This document shows, one piece after another, positions 39,501 to 51,500 of a stretch of DNA of 64,000 bases (positions within the stretch are counted from its first letter, which is position 1; each line of letters starts with the position of its first letter). Made by a program: the position numbers and the translations under genes. The notes below the pieces were generated by a model. That model worked only from the letters and a program-made list of their open reading frames with translations. It was not told where the DNA came from and made no database searches. Source of the DNA: Protonemura montana (taxonomy: Eukaryota; Arthropoda; Insecta; Plecoptera; Nemouridae); the NCBI GenBank assembly GCA_947568835.1, contig OX387606.1:9176001-9240000 (forward strand). Direction: 5' to 3'.

Positions 39501-42500
39501 TCATAAAAAATACAATATTGCTCGTATGCATAAACAATTTATGAAAATACTATGTTCACGTAAGTTTTCAACGCTGCCCCAAGCAGTGTCTTCCAAGCAA
39601 TCGCAAAAAGCAGCTCTGTGCTCATGCAGACAAGAAGGAAATAATATTTGTCTACATCTGAAAAAGAGACGAGCCCTAAATTCTTTATTTTGCAGTCGAA
39701 AAGCATAATTGAAAATATTTCGCAATTTATTACTACAAGAATAAGTTTACAAGAAACGAAGCATAAATACTTGCGTCTTGGCACTAGAACATGCATTGCC
39801 ATCAAGTACGGATGCGGAATACTTTCCTTCAAATTCCATAACCCATGGCGAAGCTGCATTCCCACATCAAAATAAGCAATTCGTCCAAGAAATGGCAGAA
39901 AGAAAACGGCATCACAAACAGAACAGCGTATATTAACAAAAGCAGCACACAAACACACAGAATAAAAATTCATTGGCAGGTCAGGATTTCGTCGTTAAAG
40001 ATATCGCAGTATGATGGAACCTTCGAAAATATCTTTACATACGCTTTGAGTTTCTCTCTAAGCTTTGAGTGCAGCAAAAAATATACATTTTACCACTTAT
40101 TCGTTTTCTGGAAAGAAAGAGCAAATAAAAAAAGCAAATTTTTGTAACCGTTCTCGGGTTTTGGAAAATTCGTGGTTGTATGTGTACGTCCAACTAAAAT
40201 AAGCAAACGGAAAATGCAAAACCGGCCACAAAATTGTGTCTAAAATCACAACTGTCACAGAAAAGTGTTTCAGGCTAGAATTTTGATTGCATCCAAGAAT
40301 AATTAATTTCAATTTTGCATTTACACAAGAAAAATTGGAGAATGTAACAAATGCATACTTTTTTACTGTCGCTTTAATACTACCCGGTATCTTAGACAAA
40401 ATTTAATGATTTTTTTGAAGATGACTCACTGGTGCTGCTAGGCAAGATTAAGACTTTTAAATTATGCAACCCTTGGCTTGCGGTAGAGAAAATGCTCTAT
40501 TTTTGCCCAACGTACAGCTGCAAGAGTCTCTTCTTAGGGTGAATTAGAAACTAACTTTTAATTATTTTCTGCAAGGCTCGAACGGACGTTGTTGCACATG
40601 AAAAATAAAGTGAGTACAGAATAAAACGCTAGGTCAAGACAGAAAAATGCAAAAAAGTTACGTGCCCTTATGCAATTTTGAAAAGTGCCAAAAAAATAAG
40701 CAAAAATACATTTTGGGTCGTTGAACGCCCCTTTAGACAGGACACACAAAACAAGATTTCCGAAACACCAGAGTTGAGAGCCATGAAATGCACACAGCGA
40801 TTGTTCAAATCTTGCATTGTAGGTTCGGGCCAACAACTTGTTAAGGGCAGGGGCGATTCTGTACCTTTTACACAAGTACACAGTTCAAGCGACATGTTGC
40901 CAACGAGAAGGTTTTATCTTCAAATTGCAAAGCGTCATTTGCACCTTGCCAATACTTGCTTCGGCAACTTCAGGACCGATATATCCCATCCAAGAGCTAA
41001 CCATGGTTTTTATTTACAAAACAGTGCAGAATCACCCCCCAAAAAAAGGTAACTTAGAGACTAGAGAGCATGAAAAAAATGTGAACGCAAGTGCTTTGTT
41101 ATCAAGGACGTCGTCAAGTGCTTTGAGTGTGCTGACCATGCAAGTGCAAATGGGTGCAGACGTGTGGGTGCTTAGTAGACAGACCAGGATGCGCGCGCAC
41201 TCCTCGTGGTCGTAGATCGCAGCAAGATGGAGGGCGGTGCGGCCATGTTCTCCTCCCTGTTGCATGTCTATGCGGTCCTTATATTTTCCCATCACCTCGA
41301 GGACAGGAACCTTGTTTAGCTCGGTCACCAGGTGGATTGGCGCTTGTTTCTTGTCGTTTAAGATGCCCGTGTTGACGCCACTGGAAGGGAGGCGTTTGGT
41401 TTTTGAGTTAGTGAGTTACCAGTAATTTCAGACATCTTTCGATATTCCTTACATTTTCTTTCAAGAGTTATTACAGCGGCTGGAGCGCCAACGATTTACC
41501 CGCGCCCAACATCGGGCAGTTCATTCCAGTGGGGTTGTCAATTGGGTTGTTAATTTAAGAGTTCTCACAGAAAACTAAAACTAAAACTTTTGGCCAGTCT
41601 TCTTCGCAGGGTAAAATTGAGTAGGTACAGATGAAATAATCGAATCTATTGAAGAAATTGAACTGCGGTTTCTTAAACAGTTTTTCTAGATGAAAATGTA
41701 ACAGGAGGAAAAAATCTTCTTAATTGGACAACTCCATCGTGTTCTGTTCCTATATTAGATACAAATTCCCTTTCGTTAATTTATTGGCAGTATTGACAGT
41801 GTTGATGGATTGATTGACTGATGCTGCTTAACATCAAAGGTGAACGGCTTGTATGGTGGAATAGATAGACCATTAACCTCGCACCTCCAGTCGTGTGGAT
41901 AATTTGGCCTACAGGATCGTGGTCTATCCGATACTTAATCAAGATTCACTTGTTAATTGATACTGATTACCAGCGACGTAAGAAAGGTACATTGCTTTCT
42001 GATCGGGGCTGGAACATATGAAACGCAGAATATCAGATACGGGACAGAAAATATATCTGTTCCACTCTGTTTGAAATGAAGATGGATAATTGGGGCGAAG
42101 GAAAACGCGAAGAAATTCACCAGATTGTAAACTTTTGAGGTCTACTTTATCCACAAAACAGATAAAAAGCTAAAAATCGAGATATTTATTGTATGCAATT
42201 GGTTATGTTTGGGATTCGTTCATGGATATGTTTTTCAATCTTTGCTTACTTTGAACATCGTTTTTACCAGAATAATTTCACACAAAGTATTATTTCGTTT
42301 TTCTTTTTTTTAAGGATTACATTAGCAGAAATTGAATCGTAATAATGTTTTAATGAAAAAAAAACGTGCTAAAGAGATGTAGCGCGATATTCCAGTCTCA
42401 ATTAAAAGTAGCAAATGTTTACTTGTCAATTTTCCACCGTGAGCTGTCAGCAAACAGATTCAATTCATGACAAATATTATTATTGAGATCGATTGATTGT

Positions 42501-45500
42501 GATTTTGCTCTGCAGAATCGGTGTGGACACTGGCATATCATTTTCGGCCAATTCTATGCAAATGCTAGTATGGATGGTAGTGTATGGAAAAGTTATTTGT
42601 CATCGGAAAGATGTTTTAACTCAGTCCCGTCATTGATGTATACTGGGCAATTGGGACAATTGGGACTTGCAATAGCGGTATTATATAATAATAGCGGTAT
42701 AGCAATAGCGGTATATATTTCTATAAATGCTGAGTTGGATAGTTGGAGTTGGATGTTGGTTTTTGGATATTATGGGTCCACAACTTTTCCGTGAATCTAA
42801 GAAAAAGACAGTACAAAAAATAACTCGTGAGCTTTTGTTGTCATCTAAGCGTTCGATCTTGAATTTTCTACGCGTTAAACGTGTCCAGTGCCGCAGGGGC
42901 AGTTGTCAAAAAGTGCGTCGTTAAACACATTGTTAAACGCCCCATTGTCGGCTTCCCATCTGCTGCGTTGCTCTATGGGCTTCAGCGAAGTCAGCCCGTG
43001 CATAAATGTGGGGATACTTACACTTGGAGGAGGTAGTCGACGACGTCCAGGGCGTCGTTCTCGACGGCGACGTGCAGCGGTGTGTTGCCCACGTGGTCGC
43101 GGATGTTCAGGTCTGGTGCACACATCGGGGTGTTAGTCGGGTAACGGCACGAGAATACTAAATCAGGCTTTCGAGAAGCATTGATAGCGTGGAAGTAGGA
43201 CGCGGGTTGACTAACAAGTTAGCATCTTTTGCGTTGGGTTCATTTTATTTACAATTTTTAAGCAAAAACCGGCTTTTTTTAAAATAGGAAAGATTTCTGG
43301 GCCAATGAAAGTCAAATCTTTAATCTATGCGTCACAAATTTTTTTTTTATCGTAAGTAAATGGGCCTAAATTGTTGTTGTAGTTGCAACTTGCAGGTAGG
43401 GAGGAGGGGGCCATTAACTCTTTGATATCATCCCACGCTCTCCATTAGGTCATCCATTAGGTAAGCTAAAATTTTGTCGAGAAATTGTTTAGAATCGATC
43501 CGGTAGGCGGTGGCCAATGGTAATTTTTCCCGAAAGTAAAATATAATCCCGGAATCATCCAGGTCATCGCGTTGTAATGAAAAATATTTACATTGACGCG
43601 AACGCGACGTTTATTCTTTGTGTCTACACGAGTTTAACGAAACTGAGTGCAACGAAACTGCAACGGGAATACATGGCTGTAGTACGCTGTCTGATGGCAT
43701 GCAATTTTGATTTTCACTCGTGTATTTTTGAGCCCTGGATGCAGTCTCAGGGCAGCATCGTAAAACTGTGGCTCTGTGTTGTCCGAGTCTGGGACTTTAC
43801 CCGTTCAGGGTTGATCCGTAATCTTGACCGCAACGTACTGGTGCTTAGGGGGCTTTATTTGAGTGCAATCTGCTGCCAAGGTGGGAGACGTGTGTTGCCC
43901 TGGATCTTCTGGATGCTGCACGTGTTGAGATGTGGAGATGAACATGTAGAAGCTGGACTTTTTATTAATGAGCGCAGCGAGCGGAGTGAGCGAAGTGAAA
44001 TGTTCAGTTTCAATTACCCAAGAACAAAATCGATTGTGTGTTTGTTTTTTCGCATTTTTGTTCGCACCATAGCGGTCAAACGCCGGCTCCGAGTAAAACG
44101 ACATTTTTAGAGCACATTTTTGTGTTCTTAGCTTAGACACCTTGCGTTTTTCAGTAAAATTGGTCAAACAGTTTTGAAACTGTACAGAATGTACGACAAT
44201 TTTCAGATTTTGTATACACGTTTTGGAGCTGTACCACCGAAAGTGTTTGGTATTTTTTCACCAAACTTTTCAAAAATTTGATATACATCAAAATAAGATA
44301 TTTGCAAAGTTTTTGAGCCCGAATGTGTTTTCTTTCTCTTTTTGTTCGCAAACTTCCGACTTTTTTTGGTGGATTTGGCGTCTCTGGATCTGTACAATGA
44401 ATTGGCTTCACATTTTATCATCCAAAAGTATAGCTACGCCCATCTCACAACGCAACTCAATTTGCAACACAAATTTACTAGAGAAGCCCTCTTAAAAGCT
44501 ACGGTTTTTTTTTTTGTCCGACGGTCATGAACTGTGACATTGCGGATTGTGAATCTGCTTGAAGGCTGATAAAGAAATCTCATCAAAGAGACTAGAGAAG
44601 TAATAAGTTTGACAGCGAGAAAGGTTTCGTGAGAAAGGAAGCGGATATTGTTAGAGGATATAATCACCTTTCAGGGGAAAACTCATGTGGGCAGGATCGC
44701 CATAAAAATGCCGAGAGAAACTATATGTACTTAAAAAATAAAATATCACACCGAAGTGTTCACGTTGTTACTGCGATGTTGAAAAATGCAATGATTCGTA
44801 GGATGATGTGGTGAAACAGGCTTTGAGGAAGACAAAGAAATAAACAATAGGAATGGTGGTTATGCGATCTTTTTCTATAAAATGCGAGATGAGCTTTCCA
44901 CCGTGCTGATTGTATTACACCAGCGGAAGAATACCAGCGGTTACGTGAGAAAGCAGATTGAAAAAGCTCTGTCATATGATCTCAACATCGCTATGGCTAC
45001 CAAAAATTGAATCTACCATGGTATCTTCTCTGCTTTTTTTTTTCAAAGCTGGCAACGAGAAAGATAGTCTTAAAAAATTTTCGGAACCACTTGCCGTCCC
45101 AATTCATTTGCGAATATCGTTTTTAGTCAATCGCGTTCTAAAAAAAAATACAGCTATGGAGATCTAATCTGTTCACTTACTATAACTCGTATTATAAAAC
45201 GGAAACATTTAAGAAAAAGGTTCACAAGATCCAGGCCATACACCTGGATATTTAAAATTTTAGTAACCTGTAAATGCAATTTGACATTTGTTTGAACATT
45301 TTTTATATGTCCCGTTTGTTTGTTGTTAACCTCGCTCTAAACACGACACTGTGTGCGGTAAATCTTCAAAACCTGGTCAATGATCGGTCATATTCAATCA
45401 ACAGGTCTAAGAAGAAAATTTGAGTAAGTGCAAAGGATGCAAATATAGGTACCTTACTGTGATATTTTGCGAGTATCAACATGTGGGTTTTCTACTCACC

Positions 45501-48500
45501 CCCTTGGTGTGCGTGTATGAACTGCACAATGTTGAGTCTGTTTCGCGCAGCGGCCTGATGGGCAGCCGCCCTGCCCCGTGAGTCGCGCACCCCTAGACGT
45601 GATGGTTCGGCCAGGTACAGTCTGGCAAAGTCCTCGAGGTTGCCGCTCTCCGCAGACTATACACGAGTAACCCACACTGTTGTTAGTAACTTTGAAACAT
45701 GATTAGCTTCATGACCTTGGTGTCATATACTCACTTGACAGCACACAAAATGGCCGCTAAATGATCAATTTACCGACAAAAGTGGAGGGTGCTACCAGGC
45801 TATACCGTCGTTTCGAGAGTTAACGGCCTTGTACCCAGATGCAATGTATAAGGGAACATAAGAGCCTCTCAACATAAATGCATTTGTTGCGGATTGTTTT
45901 GGTTTGAAGCATGCACGTCAAGCTGGATTAGTGGGTTTCCCAAAGATCTTATCGCCGACCAAAAATAAAATGAGTCGTTTTTGGAATTTTTACATTTTTC
46001 ATGAAGCCAATTGATTGATCTTCTTACACAGATAAACATAGAAGTTCGCTAAAAACTGAGGGATAAAAAATGGACCGTACAGAGACGATCGAAGTTCGCC
46101 AAGGTTGTCAAGAAACCGCTCAGCCGGCCGAGCTTCTTTCGTTATCACCACAGACACATGCATCCAAAATATAACATATCTCGACTTGGCGACCGAGATT
46201 TCCGGATGGTGTTCGATTTCCAGCCTTTATTGGTTTTATGGGATAAATATAATTACTGACGTTACTTCCAAATCACTGTCACTAGGTTACTGAAATTCGG
46301 ACCTCAATCCTAAGCCCTGTGTGTATTTAGCAGTTTCCGCGAAGAAAAGAAACATTGCAGAGGGTGACGGAAATAATACCTGGGAACAGCCCTTTTGCTC
46401 AGAATGACTTCATTTCTACATAACAACCCAAAGAAAGGTGTTGAGAATGTTGTGTACAAAATTAGTTTTTATAACTCTAGTCATGACTGTTACTAAAATG
46501 TAACAGTCCGTACTTCGAAAAACTTCGAAAAACTTCGATAAACTGCGTTTATCTAAGTGAGATTTTGCTTAAAATTAATTCTAGAGAATTCCTATTCTGC
46601 AAATGTTGTTAACTTTCAGATTATACCAAAAAAACTGGACATTTGTGTGTACATCCTTATACACAATTTCATTTCGCTATTTCTCGCAGATTACTAGAAT
46701 TTTAGACTGGTTTATTTTAAATGAATCTTCATTAATGCTAACTTCATCGATAGATGTATCGATATTTGTGGTCGTAATTATTTAACTGTAAAGGTTTATT
46801 AAAAATGATGGCCGCCAGCACTATCGCCACGTGTTGTCGACTCGTTTGCTCAGCAGAAAAATTAACACTAACGCTGGTCCTCTGACTTCACCTATTATCT
46901 CAATGATTTTAATTGGGAAATCAAAAAAGAAATCTGCTAAAAAGAATTCTTAAATATAATTGAAATTCCCACACGCAAAAGAAAATACTCGCAGCTTTGA
47001 AATTGGAGATCTGCGACGAACTCTTAAAAATGCAATGGTGACAAAAGAATTAAAGTTTACTATGTTGGTGATTTAGAATCAGTGTTTACGCTTGCAAACT
47101 GTAGTTACAAACTGCACTTTTCTCTTGCGGTGCAGTTCAGTAGCAACATAAATGTAAATCGATTGTCCTGGAATGCTTAGTGTGGGTTCTTGGCCCGTAA
47201 CACACACATTTGGGCTGTCTTTTTTTTTGGGCTCACAGAGCCTTCCAGAAAATGCCACCGTGAAAGAGCTTTGTGTGTGGAATTAATATGTTTTTGACTG
47301 ATTAGAAGTCGATATATTTTGGGGGAAAATTCTAGTTCGATCAAGATCGACTATCTTGTGACAATAATGTAAGTAATAAAAAGAGGATCTATTTCTATTA
47401 GATTGCCACGGAACTGTCCTATAAAAGTCAAACTGTGAAGATGGAGGTAACCTCTTGTGTTTTTTATACTCTAAAGGAAATCGAGCTCCCATTGATTGTC
47501 AGTAGACAAAAAATGCTCTCAGGATTAGAAACTCAACTAATTGTTAAAACCTATTTACGTTCAAGTTCACATTGAGTTGACACAATAAGCCGCTCTTTGC
47601 AAACCAATTACAACCGCTCGTGCAGCGATGCAAAGTGATTTCACATTTTCCTAACAGCTTTACAATTTTCTTTTGTAATAACGGATCGCCTAGAGTGACA
47701 TAAAGCTTTTCCGTTCTATTTCCTGTGCCTTGAGTAATAATAAATATGCTAAACATAAAGTTTCGTCTCATTATCCGCAACTAGTTGCTCGGTCATTGAA
47801 ATGAGACATCCTGACGATGTTGCAGTAATTCAGCAGCCATGACGACAGTTGAACGATGGAAATTATAATTTCATCTGTTGCGTCGTCTAATAATATTTAG
47901 CGGGACGATTCGTTTTCACGCGAATTATATCTGAATTATAACAACAACAACAACAAAAGAAATCAGCACGAAAACACACACATAATTAATTTGATGACTT
48001 TGTATTTATATAAGCATAGGTTTCACTGTGGTTTCATATTATTCTGCAAACAATATTTTTTCGAAATTGTATATGCTTTTTTCGTGGTGTTTTTTAATTG
48101 TTTCACGCGATTGTTATTGTGAGATTGTCAATTTTTACTTTTCTTTGGTTTCCTTGTCCTTGTTTGTTTGTGCGGCACTACCCACAGTCAAGCCTTTTGG
48201 CTTTGTGGGCTCAAAAAAAAAGAAAGCTTGTAATTGTGTGACTGAGAAAAAAATGTAATGTAACTAAAAAAAGTTATGCGCAATAGCCGCTCAGCTGACT
48301 TAAACAAAAATATATATTTATACATAATTTATACATTTATACATTTCAAATCCCCACAATGCGGAGAGAGAACCATCTTCTTATTACTGCAAGTATCAAT
48401 CTCAATGGACAGCAAAATCTGAAATTTTTTCGAAGCTGGACGGACTGTATTATTCGGGGCATTGTTCTCGGAAATGTTGGGTTAATCATTATTTATTTTA

Positions 48501-51500
48501 GTTCTGTGTTTACCATAGATGCTGCTGGAAACCACCAAACTTCGAAGTTGTTGACTAATATATATAAAAAAATTTAAAACTACGAAGTTGTTCAGCATGA
48601 AAGTTATGATCCATTATTGATTGATTGCTTTAAACGTGATATCTAACTACGCACTGTCTTCACAACTGACCCGTATAGCGTTTGCAAAAAGAGGGTTATA
48701 ATAAGGTACGGTAGGTGAAGAAACCCGATGCTGGCAAATAGCGTATTTCTGTCGAATTGCGAATAACGATACTTGAATAATTCCTTCAGAAATAGATGCT
48801 ATGGAAACGTGGAAAAGCAAGAGAAGGGAAGTGTATATAAAATTAAATCCTTCCAACATCTCTCCTGAACGCACTGAACATGAGTATAATGGTAACCCAT
48901 TTAACACCAGACCCAACGCAGTGATGCTTAACTTCGGTGATCTCACGAGAATCAAAGTTAATACCAAAATCCAAAATCAATGTTTTGAAGTTTAGAGGAG
49001 GTCACCGTGCAAGTTAGCGTCGAATATTGTTTATCCAAACAACTTCTCACTTGAGTGGGTTTTGGCTAGCAACAATAGAAATGGATCCGGTGTTCAAAGA
49101 CGTATCAAAGTAGACGCTAATAATTCTACCTTTTAAACATTCATTGGCGTTATCGAATGTGTTAACAGCAAATCTGAAACGATGGCTCTTTGATGGGAGT
49201 TCTCTTTTACCTCCCACAGGTCGTAAAGCATCGTCATGCCAAATTAAGTGTTCTAGTGGTGTTGGGTTTGTAATTATATACTATTACACTCAGGTAGTCT
49301 TCCTCATTACTGTTACCTGTTTAATTAATCGTCTAGAAAATGATTAAGAGTTTTATTGAATGTATCGAATGTGTAAACGAAGCAGAATGTTGAATCTTCT
49401 ATAATTTCTAGGAAATTAATAAACTTTTAATTGAGTAACTCTAGACGAGCTAATAAAGTATACACAAGAGTAGGGGGGGGGGGGGGGGGGTTCAAAGAGC
49501 ACCTGCAGAAACCCTGAACTGAAACCTAGTACTGAAAAATCTGAAAAAATAAACTGCTCAGGCGGTGATTACCTTGAATATTGCGCCTTCTTTCTGATAA
49601 ATAGATGAATTATATATTATGTACATGCATTTTTAATTGGAATGTGAAATTTCACAAAACAATTTTGATGGATTTTCCAGACGTAAAACACTTGATTTAA
49701 ATTTAAAACTTGAATGTTCGACAATGCTCGTAAATTATTACTCATCGGGAGAAAACTTCCGGCGCGCAAACTTGTACTTTTCTTTGTTTTCTATTTATTT
49801 TTTTTTATTTGTGTTAATATTATGCAATTAGAGTAAACAAAGGATTGCTGTAATTTGTTCTCGTTTACTTAAATTTGCTAACGTGAAACAAGTTAAATTA
49901 TTCGGTAGAACCAAAATGAATTAAACTTTTTGTTGACTGCATCAACGTGAATAATACTTCAGATACATGCATTCAATGTATGTCCCTTGCATTAATTATA
50001 TTACTTGTGTATTTCGATGCTCACGAAATAGAGCTTGTACCACGTTTGAGGTACACCTAGGCGTTCTCTATTGGATGCTGTCACACGAATTCATGATTCC
50101 ATGATTCCAGATTCAGAGCCTGCACATGCATAACGATTACTGTCTTGATATTCATAAGCAGTTCAGAGTCACCGTCGACAAACATGATCACGTTTCACAA
50201 ATATTCTGTTAATCCGCTCATTTGATGTCGATCAAAGCAGACAAATCAAAATGAACACAAAGTAGAATCACGTCCCTGAGCTTTTACAACCCGGCACCTC
50301 CACTGTAACACAGAATGCAGTCATAAATCGGGCACACAGATCACGTAAAACCGGTGTATTTTTACATTTTTTGAAATTAACTTCTTTATTCTTGGTCCCA
50401 TTCCTCTTTATCATGGCTTGGCGTTCTTTTAGCAAGTCTGAATTTGCATACAGGGTAAGCTTTAAACCTGGCAAAGTTTTCTTGTTTCAACCCCTGTGGT
50501 TTATAACGATCTTCACAACAGCTAACGTGATCGAACCAAACTGTTATAATTTAAACTTCATATTTAAAATTTATAATGTTTAATGTTTCTGCATTATCAA
50601 CTAAAACATTGAACTAGTTATTTGACATGTCAAATTTTCATTACCTGGATCAACTCCTCCGCAGATAGCTTCTTCGGGAATTGGAAACCCAAGAATACTT
50701 TTTTCCACTTTTTCGACATGTCTATGTTGTAAATGAAAACAAAATTCCTTTCACAATCAAATATCTGTTCAAACGTTTAGCATTTGTCCACACTTCCTGT
50801 ATAAAATGCAAATAGATCAATTAGCGAAAGCTACACTGGAGCGACGAAGTTCTAAGAGCGTCGCGACGTCCATCCCATTTGGTACTACCCGACGTCTGGC
50901 GTCGTCCAAGCGTACGGGGCGACGTCGACGCAAACGCGTCGTCTGACTATAACTAGAGATGGACGCTTGGAATGACGAGTGCAGCGACGTAAATGGAACA
51001 ATCAGTAGCTCCTGTGATTGAGGACTGGCATCGGCAGGAGCGGGCTATTTATTCTTATATAAGTTCGAGCTCGAGTAGCGATGCGGGTTTCTTTGATAAT
51101 TATGAATGGTCGATTATTACTTTCTTAGAGCTTCTAGAAATCTATCTGGAAATTTTGTCTGCTGCATTGCTCCCCTGGGGGATCTGGATTATTAGCTTGC
51201 ACAATCCATTAAGAATGCAGGTAAATTAAGTGCAATTTTGTTGCATGCAATAGTTTTGTGAAACATGACAGTTGAATTCCCATAAACGGGGCAAATATGT
51301 CATTTTCTAATTTTGTTAATCGATGAAAAAGGGGAATCTGTCATAAATCCAACCAGTAATTAATGTGGTTTGTGTTTTATTTCATTTCTATCTCGGTGTT
51401 GAAGGACTTCTTGAGTTTTTTTCCTTTCAACACCATGTTCCAACCTTTTTTCACTTCAGTACAAAAGTTTTGAAAATGGCGAGAAGGCGGCTACCTTTTA

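Noticed and set aside
43577-44167. 177-codon plus frame and 120-codon minus frame in a TRPA1 intron
   Set aside because: They overlap on opposite strands and neither resembles a protein I know. No splice-bounded exon fits.
50993-51229. 78-codon plus-strand frame starting MEQSVAPVIEDWHRQ, ending near a donor-like GTAAAT
   Set aside because: No partner exon or family was found. Kept only as an alternative explanation (transposon or divergent transcript) for the CG-rich block beside it.
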